From: Datura wrightii
Lineage: Eukaryota; Streptophyta; Magnoliopsida; Solanales; Solanaceae
DNA length: 64,000 nucleotides
Direction: 5' to 3'
Assembly (NCBI GenBank): GCA_035772735.1
Contig: JASDFA010000002.1
Coordinates: 36,166,501-36,230,500, forward strand
Part shown: positions 1-10,820 of the stretch, one piece after another
Position numbering within the stretch: the first letter of the stretch is position 1
How the letters are laid out: every line of letters begins with the position of its first letter
The notes under the pieces: model-generated
The model's input: only the letters and a program-made list of their open reading frames with translations
The model's database searches: none
Told to the model about the DNA's origin: nothing
Position numbers and translations under genes: made by a program

Positions 1-52
1 ATCCATAGACAAGACTCTACTTAGCACGGCTTGCAGACTCCCTGGGACACGA

Positions 53-69
53 CCTGCTCTGATACCAAG
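53..69 (-). other. A1 primer binding site (initiator tRNA-Met type)
   Basis: The minus strand reads TTGGTATCAGAGC a few bases after the LTR end. This is the usual primer site complementary to the 3' end of initiator tRNA-Met. It fixes the orientation and identifies the neighbouring LTR as the 5' one. Confidence 0.85.
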
Positions 70-71
70 TT

Positions 72-2655
72 TGTCACACCCCTGCCTTGGGGGGTATGAC
101 TAGCACCTGGTGCCCTACTAGGACTTGAACTGCTGGACTGCTAAGCCTGGGCACTTCTGGTGCCTGGCTGGCTCTAACTCACATTTCTGGAAACAAAGGG
201 CTGTATAACGGCTGTAAACACAACCCCCGGCCCATTGGCCTATAGCCTCCTGTACCTGTACTAACAGCTGACCAGAAACATGTCAATATAGGGAAACCTA
301 TGCGGGCCGACAAGGCCACCATGCTGTCTAGTTATCTATAGCTTAACCATGAAGTACTGGATAGCTACGTGACCGGCAAGGTCACCACTACTGTCGAACT
401 ACGGCCCCACACGGCCAACATAAAGGAAGCACAAGTTCTAACAGCTATACAACTGCACGGCCTCACACGACTGGCTCATCTGACCACAGGGAAATATATA
501 CAGACTACAACCTCTAAGAATAACAATAGAAATGATCGGGATAGGGCCCCGACCTACCCATACTATACAGCAAAAGAAAATGAAGTACACCTCTGGAATT
601 CAGTCTCCGGATTACAGGAGCTGAATACTCGATCGCTGACAGGAATCACGCGGTATCGCCTGCTCGTCTATGAGTACCTGCAGGCAAGTAATGCAGCGCC
701 CCACCGGGCGTTAGTACCGCTGGTACTGAGTATGTAAAGCAATAACTGAAAGAAATATCTGAAAACAACAATATAACTGATGGAACTGAAGTAGGAAGGA
801 ATAGATTAACTGTTTGATAATGTAAGTCATACCTTCTCTTAATCATACTGGAAGGAGCAGGAGTCATACCTGAGGATTTATCATTCTACTGTTGATCTAC
901 TCGTATCTATTAAAACACAGCACAACATATCATAACATACATAGCACACACAAACCTTACCCGGCCCCCATAAGCTGGGAGGTACAACCAACACGCAATC
1001 TATACCCCTACCCCAGTCGTCCCATCTCCTATAATAACTATAAGCATCCTGCCGGTCCCCTGGGTATGCACTTGGGCTCGCTGAGCCCCTGACTATAACT
1101 GTACCTGAGTCTGGAGGACTCCTAAATCAACACCCCGGGCGTATCCGCTCGACGGGGGTGTATAAGGGCCGACCAAGGCACAATATGGGGAAAACTAGCA
1201 TCCCATCTTCGTCCCCTGTGGGACGGCATGCCACTCCATAGAGCGACGTATCCTCGTCCTCTGGCGGACGAGTTGATACAGCTATCAACCCTGGGCGGTC
1301 ATGGATGCTAGGTAGTCCAATCCCAAACAATACAACTGTCTCAACTAGTAATACTATCCGCATGTCCCACATACTGAAGCTAATAGTGGTAAGGTATTTG
1401 TATATACTATATGCTGAACTAGCGATAGTAATATGTATGTACTTAATGTATGCTGAGGCTGGTAATAGTATATATGTACAAATATAGTCTTCTACCAGAC
1501 TGTACTAGGGCTAATGCTGAACAAGATATGGTCTTTCTGTCGAAACTATGTTGTATACTGAGTTTCTATAGTAACATGCTTTGCTAGTCCTAATATGCTT
1601 TCTAACTTCACTTTAACTTATCGTTCTATTTCTGAGATGTCTTACAGATATTACATTGCTTTTACTGGATTTCAACTGAATACAATGATATCCTAACATT
1701 CTGTGTCACATCAGATACTGAGCATGTTGTGCAGTTCTTAACACTTATATTAGAATCTATATCGTGTTAGCAAGTCTCGCGCTGATCATAACATAATGTT
1801 TCTAGTAGCGTACCATCATTCATAGTAAACATCAAACATGGCTTCTGAATATTCTACTGGCCTTTAAATTACTGTACTGTACCGAGATTACTAACTTGCC
1901 GAGGGAACTAGCTTTACATACCTTATCCTCGAACTATCCGTCTGTCGGACGACGCTCGGCCGGTACTTCAACTATTTTCTCCCAACTGCATTCATAAACA
2001 TGTCAATCAATACTAAATACAACTTTATTGTAAAGAGCAACGTCATTTTCGATATAGTTTATAGCCTAAACTTAGGCTTATCGAAAGACGGTCGAAAACT
2101 CGCTATTTTCCAGCGGTCCAGAAGGGGGAAATATTCACTTCACAGCTAGGAACACATAGACACTAGTTTAGAGCAATTCCACTTACCTTAGCTCGGTAGC
2201 TCGACGATTCGTCGGCCGTATTTCACGAAACTAAATCTGTAGGAATGCTCTCTGCTGCTAAATACCTCGGTATCTGAGGTTAATTTGAGTTTGGACAACG
2301 TTTAGCAGCGTAATCAGATGAAAATTATATTACCCCCTTCGTTCCTTTTCTCCCTCTGATTTCTCTCCTCTGTTTCACTGGAAATATAAGTTTATAAATG
2401 ATTTAAAACTGAAGTGGGGCTTTATATACTTGGGCCTGGACAAGGCCAACGTGTCACGGAGCCAACGCGGAGGCTCCACCTCCATGACATGCTGCCATCG
2501 CGGAGGGGCTCTGCCTCGGCTCCTTCCGCAATGGTTCGACAGGTTTCTTGTCCGATCTTTTCCCGGGCCTTTCTCTAGCACGTATGGCCTTCAAATATGC
2601 TTAACCAACGTGCGAATAGGTCATCTAGGTGCTAGGAATCCTACGGGGTATAACA
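72..2655 (-). repeat. A1 5' LTR (2584 bp)
   Basis: On the plus strand it opens with TGTCACACCCCTGCC and closes with GGGGTATAACA, the reverse complement of the TG...CA ends of the A2 LTRs. Content in element order: LTR start at 2655, a GC-rich inverted-repeat module at 2443-2540, a TATA box on the minus strand at 2421-2428, then the transcribed part. It is clearly diverged from the A2 LTRs, including many small indels, so it is an older copy. Open frames inside it are not shared with A2 and are treated as chance. Confidence 0.88.
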
Positions 2656-2785
2656 GATAATGCCCTTTGAAGTCTTTTCTTCAATTCTTCTTTTTGATTA
2701 TTTAGGTTCTTGTATTGTAGGTGCCTGGTTTTGCTGACAAGGGGTCCATCCTTTAATTTAAATGACATCACTCAGATGTTTTACT

Positions 2786-3425
2786 CTATCAATGTGGGTA
2801 TCATAGAGAACTAAAAAGTGTCTCATTGAAGCAGGCCTCAATGATATCATGATAATATATAGATACACTGTGATGGTATCATTGAGGAAGGAGAAGTGTT
2901 TCACTAAAAAATTGAAGCAAACCTCAATGATACCATGTTAGTATATAAATATATTATGATGGTATCATAGAGGACTAAGGAGTGTCTCACTGAAGGACTG
3001 AAGCAAGCCCCAATGATACCATGACAATATACATGTATAATATGATGGCATGAGTGAGGACTGAAATAAGCCTCAATGATACGATGATAGTATATAGATA
3101 TACTGTGATGGTATCATTGAGATTGAAGAGTTTCTCACTGAAAGACTAAATCAAACATCAATGATACTATGTTATTATATAGACATACCACGATGGTATC
3201 ATGAAGGACTAAGAAGTGTCTTGTTGAAGGACTAAAATAGTGCTCCATGATACTATGTCAGTATATAGATGTATTTTATTGGTATCATAAAATACTGAAG
3301 AATGTCTCAATCGAGGAGTGAAGCAATTCTCCAAGATACCATGAGTTGTATATAAAAATTCTATAAATATATACTAGCATGATATAATGAAAGACTGAAG
3401 AGTGTTTCATTAAGGAATGAAGGAG
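2786..3425. repeat. Degenerate ~86-bp tandem array; each unit is a potential hairpin
   Basis: A word close to CCTCAATGATACCATG starts at about 2836, 2922, 3008, 3070, 3157, 3241 and 3328, giving spacings of 86, 86, 62, 87, 84 and 87. Each unit also carries its partner, close to TGATGGTATCATTGAG, about 25 AT-rich bases later. The two pair over roughly 12-14 bp, so every unit can fold into a hairpin. Linkers resemble GAGTGTCTCACTGAAGGACT. Units are diverged, and the right end fades into A-rich DNA. It is not coding and not part of any LTR family seen here. Confidence 0.8.
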
Positions 3426-3429
3426 ACTT

Positions 3430-4220
3430 CAAAGAAAGTCACCAAGAATTTAATAAAAAGAATAAAGAAAAAGAGCAAAAAAAAAATGAACAAAATTAGA
3501 CTATGGAGAAAATAATATAAAAACATTTAAACGAAATTAGGAAAAAAAATAAGAAATAAAATGAAACAAATAAAAAAACAGAAAAAAGATTTAAAAAAAA
3601 AAGGAACCAAAATTAAAAGTGAACAAATTATGGTGAAAAAATAATAAACAATATGATTTGGAAAAAAATAGAGAAAATAAATTAATAAATAAATAAATAA
3701 TGAGAAAAAAGAAAAATGAGTTGAAAAATAAAATGAACCGATATTTACTACACCAGTTATTTTTTTAATTATATAAAATAAGAATATAGAAAAATGTCAA
3801 AAAAATCACGACTAAAATTAGATTATGGAGGAAAAAAAATAAAAATAAAAAGTAGAAATGAACAAGAAATAAAGAAAACAAAAAAACAAAAAAGAAAATA
3901 GAAAAATAAAAAATACAAAAATAAAGGATCCAAAATTAATTATGGTAAAAGAATAAAATAAATAAATAACATGATTTTGGAATAAAATAAATAAAAAATA
4001 ACGGAGATTAAAAAAAGAAAAAGAAGTGGAAGAAAAAATGAGAAAAACAAATAGTAGAAAAGAAAGAAAAAAAGTAGACAAAAAGTTAAATGAATAAAAA
4101 AGAAAAAGAAGAGAAATGAAAAAAAATGAAAAAATGAAATAAAATAGGAAAAAGAAAAGAAATAGAGAAATAAAAAAGAAAAGAATGAAAAAAGAGATAA
4201 TTAACTGCAAAATTTATAAT
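3430..4220. repeat. A-rich low-complexity block
   Basis: About 790 bases dominated by A with scattered G on the plus strand (runs such as AAAAAAGAAAA). The long minus-strand open frame at 3818-4210 is a by-product: its product is almost only Phe, Leu, Ile, Ser and Tyr. I see no gene, LTR or clear unit length here. It may be expanded microsatellite sequence following the tandem array. Confidence 0.75.
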
Positions 4221-4227
4221 AGTCATA

Positions 4228-4403
4228 TCTATACTATATTAAAAGTGTAAGCACTTAAAAATGTTGAATGAATTTTTTGCCCTTCATTAAAAGAAAACGT
4301 AATAAAAAATTGTCATTTATTATTAATCTAATTATTATTTTTAATTATTATTTCTTTATCATATTAATTTTTTATTTGTGAGATAACTCTATTTAGTGCA
4401 TAA
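4228..4403 (+). other. AT-rich spacer; start resembles a Helitron 5' end (weak)
   Basis: The stretch begins A|TCTATACTATATTAAAAG, the kind of start seen in many plant Helitrons, which insert between A and T and begin with TC. A small stem, AAGTG...CACTT, follows. No CTRR-type 3' end with a hairpin was found before the D1 LTR begins at 4404, so at most this is a truncated terminus. The rest is AT-rich without recognisable content. Confidence 0.25.
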
Positions 4404-6250
4404 TGTAATGACCCATAAATCGTTATGAAGGGGAACAGACTTAGAACACTCGAAAAAGCTAAAATCTGTAGAAAATGGTTAATAAAAGAGAGAAGTGTTA
4501 AAAAGACAACTTTTGGAGGAGCTACTGATTTTAGGGGATCGCTATAGCAAGACCATGGTGACAGTCGGAGTCCCGCCGCAATCGACTACGAATTAACCAT
4601 CGGATCTGCTGTAACAGTGTTCTGACCGTTGTAGCGGGTCCGATCCAGCAGACAACGGGAATCATAAAGTGGATTTAAGTGGGATTTCGGGGCTTATACC
4701 CCATTATTTTTAAAAACATGAAGAGAAGAGTTTGAAGACAATTTTCTCCCCCAGAACAGTGAATTCCTCTCCCAGGTTATGTTTCTTGATCCCCTATCTC
4801 AATGATGGATATTATTGACTCTAGAATCCATAGGTAACCCTTAATGGTGGAATCATAAGTTGATAAACCCTAGGTTGATAGACTAGGTCTAGATCATGGG
4901 GAGTTAATGGGATGATATGATTATAAGTTTGAGGAGTAATGATCATTCCCCGAGGTTTACTTGCTTGAGAACGTGGGTTAGGTGGGAATTCAAGCTTAGA
5001 ACTAGGTGAAATTGGGGCTTTTTCCTTTGAGAGTGCCCTAAAGGGAAGGGTTTTAACTTTTAAGACCCATATTCGAAGAGTAAATAATAAAATTACTCTA
5101 TATTGTTGTTGTAAATTTTGAATATTTCGAGGCATTGAGAAAGGGCAAAGCTCCGGTGAAGTAGCTGACTTTTGTACCCGAAAATCGAGGTAGGTTATTG
5201 TTTAACAAAAATAGACCCTATTTAATGGCTTATATGTTTTGTGTAATGATGATATGTGATTGGTCCGCGGACATTATCTGTTATGAAGCTTTACTGTTGA
5301 ATGAACTGCAGAAGTAATGTAAATATGATATGATTTGTGAACTGTTATGAAATTGTGTTGAATGATTAAGTGAAGTTCCATTGCATTGCTATTGAGATGT
5401 TTGATGGTTTGTATTCATGCAAGTGAAGGAGTATATTGTAAACTCTTGAGTGTTTAAAGAATTCACCCTGTATATTCAGTCGAACGAGAATAGTTAAGGA
5501 AAGTAACAATATCATAAGATGAGAGGCTCGTGCCCGAGGGGAGCATCTGGACGAGTAATATTAGTTGAGTGGCTCGTTTATGAGGGGAGAATCTGGACGA
5601 GCATATGAGTGGGAGCGGGTACCACGCTAGTACAGTAAATGAATTTCTAGAGTCCCCACAGGTCATGACTGGAAGCGCAGATATAAGACCCTCTAGCATG
5701 TATGTATATTGATATTGATGAGTATGGTGATATGACGGAGGTGTGTACCTGACATATCACTATTTGTTCTATTTTATGATGTGTGTGTAACTTGTGAAAG
5801 TCTTGGAATGAGTATGTGTTAAATGGTTGAGTGGAATTGGTGATCCTATAATTGTAACTTGAGCGAGGAGAGTGGAAAAGATCCCAAGTGCAATACGGAT
5901 TAATGATTATGGATGCTGAGTTGATCCTTTTTGTGATGAAATGTTTTAAACTGCATATTATAAGGAGTTGTTATTAATTTATGTCAAAACTTGTACTATA
6001 TCTAAATGAAATATAGAGTGTAAAAACTACTGAAGATTGTGAACTGATGAAGGTGTAGCTAAGCCGTGCTACTGCTTCGAGCAATACTGCGGCAGCAGAA
6101 TTTATTCCATTGTCACAAGACTGAAGGCCCAATTGAATGAGCAGGCCGGTTGTCACCTGGGCAGAGTAGTGTACTTGAAAATATTACTTTACTAATGTAT
6201 GATGTTCGGGACTGGTTTTATATTGTTGCTGCCATTCTTATATGTTATTA
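4404..6250 (+). repeat. D1: family D LTR, 5' 1.85 kb
   Basis: Starts TGTAATGACCCATAAATCG, matching the 3' LTR start of F1 at 30199 (TGTAACGACCCG...). The two can be followed in parallel for about 930 bases, until E1 interrupts the F1 copy. D1 keeps about 90 bases near its start that the other copy lacks. No primer site follows; the LTR is cut at 6250 by B1. D1 could be the first part of F1's own 5' LTR, whose last 454 bases lie at 18028-18481, or an independent LTR. The flanks CAAGG (6246-6250) and TAGGG (18028-18032) match at only 3 of 5 bases, so this is unresolved. The CCGCTGCAGCGG palindromes present in the other copy are degraded here (around 4540 and 4625). Confidence 0.75.
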
Positions 6251-7670
6251 TGCAAGGTGCCACGCCCTACCTTGGGAGGCACGGCTGGCACCTGGTGCCA
6301 TATTGGGATTTGAACAGACCCGACTAGGCTTATGCACTTCTGGTGCATGCCTTCTCTTCAAATCAAGAAAACAACGAGCTATATCTTGGTTGTAAACACA
6401 GCCTCCGGCCGACAAGGCCTCATAGGCACCTGTAAAAATAAAACAGCTAACCAACAACACGCAATAAAGGAATCCTATATGGGCCGACAAGACCACCTTG
6501 CTATCTAGTTATAGCAGAATGAAAATAGGCGGTCATAACTATACTATAAATGACAAGGCTGCTAACTCAAAGCTAAACTAGGTCCCACATGGCCATTATG
6601 CAAAATAAACATACATTGGCCTCACACGGCCAACAACCAAACCAACAACTGGGAATCTGTAGCCTGCAAGCCTCTAAGAGTGGAATAATTATCGGGACAG
6701 GGCCCCGACCTACCCATAAACTGTACAACAAAAGAACAAACCTTATAACTAACAACCCCGGAGTAAAGGAGCTGATTAGATTGCTGACTCGGCTGATGAC
6801 TAAGGAGGTCCTGAATTGCATCTAACCTTACCTATAGGCAAGTAATACAGCGCCCCAAAGATTGGCATCAGTACAATGTGTACCGAATATGTAAGGCGAT
6901 AAATGAAAGCGACTGAATAATACTAATAATAAAACTAAAAACAATTCAATAGGAAAGATAAGAGATACAACCTGCATTCCCTAAAACCTGTTGTATAACT
7001 AACTATAAATAACGCAAACAAGAACCTTACCAGGCCCCCATAAGCCCGGAAGGTAAAACCAACACAGAATAACCCGTACGGAGCCTCCATTAGCCCTGGC
7101 GAGCACACTTCAATCTATATACCCCGAACAAGGTCAAAAAGAGTCAATAGGTAACTATAGCCAACTTGCCAGTCCCCTAGATCTGCAACTGAGCCCGCTC
7201 GACTCCTGTAGTTGTGTCTGAGTCAGGTGGACTCCTGTAACTACACCCTGGGCACTAGGCTCGACGAGGGTAAGTGATTCCAATACGACATAAAAATAAT
7301 AGTTCAGCCATGGAATGGTCTGTATATGTCCCTTGAACCTCACCATATCTCCTTGAGACAACATATAGCTCCTTGGAGCGATCCATATAGCCCCATAGGC
7401 AACGACACGGCTAGTAACCCTGAGGTTGGACAACGAAAGGCTATATAGGGCAGGGTTAGCCCCAATCTAAACAAAAAATGCTAATCTCAAACTAACAGTA
7501 GCAGCTAACCACAACAATCATACTTCTGGCTTTCTTACAAGGATCTAGGTCGTATTACAATACGACAGGAATAACTTGCCTAAGGAATTCTCCTTAACAT
7601 ATCTCGAACGCTGACTTTCATTTAACTGGTGAGTTTCAACTTGTAAACAATAGTTCCACCCAACTGAAAC
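6251..7670 (-). repeat. B1: truncated family B LTR
   Basis: Plus-strand start TGCCACGCCCTACCTTGGGAGG is an LTR end read backwards. It aligns along its whole length with B2 (15896 to about 17309) at roughly 85-90% identity by eye. Similarity stops abruptly after CAACTGAAA at about 7669, so the LTR start with its TATA box (about 720 bases) is missing. It is joined directly to gag sequence. It is either the 3' LTR of an element whose pol was deleted, or a truncated solo LTR. Confidence 0.8.
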
Positions 7671-8362
7671 CCTCACCACCACAAGTAAAACATATAATCG
7701 GCTCCCTTCTACACCTACCTGCTTGCCTCCTGCCGCATACTCTGCAAAACGGTATTACTGACCCTCTAGACTATCCCTGTCCTGCCTACACTGGGGTACC
7801 ATGTCTAGGTTCTGTACCTGATACTTCTGATGTCAAATATCCAGATGGCTCCCCTGATATCGTGGCTTAGATCCACCCCGTGATCCACTCTGGAAGTCTA
7901 CAGGCCTCATTCTCTTTTGTTGCTCCCTGTCAACTCGCTCCCATTCTAGCCGCTTTAAATTGTCATCCTCCAAACTCTATGCCAACACCTGTATACATTC
8001 TATGCTTGCACCCGCCTACATATCAGCAACCCTGCAATACTGCACATACTTTGGAAGCAACCCATTTACATACCGATGTATCCTGGCACGCATGGTGCTA
8101 ACAAAAGAAGGAGCATATCGGGCCAATGAATCAAACTGAGGTCCATACTCCCGCACATTCATATTTCAATTCTCCAAGTGTAAATACCGATCCGTCCTAT
8201 CATCCCAAACCTTTAAAGGTAGATACTGGTCTAGAAATGCGTCAACAAAATTTGTCCACATGACCGGAGGTGTATCTCAACCCATCGAATGCTCCCAACC
8301 TTCATACCATAACACTGCTACACCGCACAATCTAAACGCTGCCAACTCTGCAGCCTCAACTA
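7671..8362 (-). pseudogene. gag: Gag fragment, central part (chromovirus type)
   Basis: Reading the minus strand from 8360 leftwards gives a Ty3/gypsy capsid region with the expected wording: AAELAAFRLCGVAVLWYEG, then a stop, then TPPVMWTNFVDAFLDQYLP, then REYGPQFDSLARYAPS. This corresponds to the retrotransposon Gag domain. Towards 7671 the frame picks up more stops and loses similarity; no zinc knuckle remains. The left end is joined to the truncated B1 LTR, so the rest of gag, all of pol and probably a 3' LTR start were deleted. The right end is cut by the C1 insertion, and the Gag N-terminus resumes at 13389. Confidence 0.8.
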
Positions 8363-10367
8363 TGTTCATATTTATGATTGGACGTCGATCTAGTTGTAGA
8401 ACAAAATTCGAAAAAAGTGATCACAAACTTTCCTTCTTGAGATTCTTTGAAATTTATGTTAAATGTATTGAAGCTTTTCTCCCAATCTATAAAGAGTTAT
8501 GGGGTGTTCGAGCTATAAAATTAAATATCTACGAGTCTAGTTTCCAACGCATCAAACTGTTTGTCAATACGACTTTGGAGTAGAGAGATATTCGCGTTTT
8601 TGCGAGACCGCACAAACATGTACGTCACAAGGGTCTAAGGCGGTGGAATGCTATTTAAGCCCCTTTGGCTATTTTGATGTGTTTCTTGACTGTTTTATGA
8701 TGGCTTGTGTATTTGCTATTATTAAACTATTGTTCTGCTGTTTATATTATGATAAAGGTGTTTATAAGGTGCTGGTTTGGTTGGTGGCTCGGGCTTGAGT
8801 GCGGAGAATGTAGCCATGGTAAATTATTAGGCTCGTGTCGAGAGTCGTGTGTGAGGCATGTGGTTCTTGTAGCAAGTTGTGGGATGTTTAAATGAATGAG
8901 ATTAGGTTATCATGTTGATGTTGAATTAGGGATTATAGGGTTTAAGGTCTATGGTTGTGACGATCTTTTGTTATATTCGAATCGACGATGGTGTCGACGG
9001 TGTCGAGGGCATGTGACTGCTGTGGTGACACATGGGATGATTTGGCCGTGACCCTTGATGTTAGTGATAAGTAGAGTGGCATGTGGGCTTTTTGTAAAGC
9101 TTGAGGATAGACTGGTTAGGATGGTAGTCCTTAGCTTGGTTAGTGGCTCTTCGGTGGACGGCTAGACATGAAAGAATAGTATTGTGTTTAATAGTCGGGT
9201 TATGGGGTTTGAGAGCCGATTGTGGTCTATTTGAGAATGTATTATTATTGTTGTTGATTGTGTGTGTGTTATGTTTGAGTCCTTGTGGATTGTGGATACC
9301 CGACGCACGAGAGTGTTTCCAGTTGAGGGGTTGAGCCCAAGGAGTGAAATGACCTACGGGGTTGAGAATGATGTCCTCCGTCATGTTGAGTTGAGACATG
9401 ATTTGAGAGTGTTCCTACATGTATGAGCCTTCCTAGGATCGCGATTTGGTTCTCCCAGATAGATTGAGCTCCGTTAACTATGTGCAGCCGAGAGAATGTC
9501 ACGGTAGTGCTTGATTGATGATGTTTACTTTTGATATGCTTGGCATTATACAGTAATTGTTGCTCATTTTATATGTTATCTGATAGTAGTGGATTCTAGA
9601 TGTTGGCTGGTTTTAGCTAGATGCCGTAGAGAGGTGTAGAGGCGATGACAGGTGAGCTATGTTGGCTAGGTGTCGTTGTGTTATTATTTACTTTTAGACT
9701 TGCCGGACTTATAGGGGCCAGGTAGGTTTTGTTTGTATGTTTGTTTGTACTTGCTAGGCTTATGGGGGCTAGGTAGATTTTATGTGTTTACCTATGTTTA
9801 GTCTCCTTCTGCAATATCTGTTATATCTGTTGATCTCTAATCTATGTCTTTCAATTGTTTCTTCCTTTCATGCTCGGTACACTATTGTAGTAATGCTCTA
9901 GTTGGGGCATTGCATTCATGCCTGCAGGTGATGGTGGGCTGTTAGATCGAGTTCTTGGGTGCTGAGTGGAGTTCCAGCTGAGTTGGTGCACTCCAGGTTG
10001 TTCGGAGTCGCCAGATGTTTGAGTTAAGGGTAGTTCGGGGCCCTATCCCGATCATTTGATTACTAATGTATTCATAGAGGCTCATAGAAATTACTGTGGT
10101 TTTAATATGTTGTTATAGAGTAGGTGGGCCATGTTTCATAGTTATTTTCCTTTCCGTGGCTTGACGGCATATAGTATTTATTTATTTTTTGGTTGGTTAG
10201 GTGAGTCATCTTCCGCTATAGTCTATCGTCTTATTCTGATATTATAGTTATTGTGTTGTTGAACATTATCAGTTCTGGCCTTTGTTTTATATTTTGGGTA
10301 TCGGGTATGCTCATATCAAGGGTGGCACCAGGTGTCAGTCATGCCTCCCCGGGTTTAGGGTGTGATA
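8363..10367 (+). repeat. C1 5' LTR, twice deleted
   Basis: It begins TGTTCATATTTATG, which matches the 3' LTR from about 10919, so the first ~97 bases are absent. The join is at a TG present both at the LTR start and just before the matching segment, which fits a microhomology deletion. A second gap of about 500 bases lies near 8670, where the sequence jumps from the equivalent of 11230 to about 11735. The end is TGTGATA instead of TGTGACA. Confidence 0.82.
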
Positions 10368-10820
10368 GACTTGGTAGTAGAGCAGTTTGTCCTAGGGAGT
10401 CTATGAGCCGTGTTTAGTAGAGTCTTGTTTATGTGTGCATTGCGCAGTGTACTTATAAATAGGAGGATATAGGGCATTTAGGATTGTTACCTTTCTTTAT
10501 GAATCGAAATCGTGCGAGAAGTCAGATGTCATAGAAGTCGGGTCTAGACTCATGTTTGCTGACTTTTGTAGGGATTCTTGTAACATGATGAATTATGGCC
10601 GGCCAGTGGCTAAACATGGCGGTAAGTAAGATTCTTATTTTGATTCTTGTTATAGTTGTGTCGCGCCTCAGCATGGTTCAAGGTTTTGTTGTTTGGAGTT
10701 GTTTATTGTAGGCTTTTCATGTGAGGCTACATCGTGCAATGTTGTGCTGTGTCAATCCTTGAGTTGGAGTCGTGCGTATCGTCCAACATTCGAGGACAAA
10801 TGTTTCTAAGGGGGGAAGGA
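10368..10820 (+). other. C1 internal remnant: primer site, leader, polypurine tract
   Basis: TGGTAGTAGAGCAG at 10372-10385 is a decayed iMet primer site (normally TGGTATCAGAGCAG). Leader-like sequence follows, similar in style to 38109-38160. The right end carries CATTCGAGGAC and the polypurine tract AAGGGGGGAAGGA at 10808-10820, directly before the 3' LTR. No open frame of note and no Gag or Pol similarity were seen. Confidence 0.8.

Larger units (their letters stand above)
1..2655 (-). mobile_element. A1: 5' end of a minus-strand Ty3/gypsy element (family A)
   Basis: Seen: a complete LTR (72-2655) with a primer binding site just to its left when read on the minus strand, so the body lies left of the window. 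The first 71 bases match, in reverse complement, the LTR end, primer site and leader of A2 at 38080-38160, so A1 and A2 are one family. The iMet-type primer site and about 2.6-kb LTR fit Tekay/Del-like chromoviruses (family knowledge). No coding sequence of A1 is visible. The bases right of the LTR, GATAA at 2656-2660, would be its target duplication; the partner is outside the window. Confidence 0.85.

Noticed and set aside
3818..4210. 130-codon minus-strand ORF, hydrophobic, looks like a membrane protein
   Set aside because: It is the complement of an A-rich low-complexity block; composition is almost only Phe, Leu, Ile, Ser, Tyr, with no domain or start context.
4228..4403. Helitron as a full element
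   Set aside because: Only a possible 5' terminus is visible; no CTRR end with hairpin and no Rep/helicase sequence were found.
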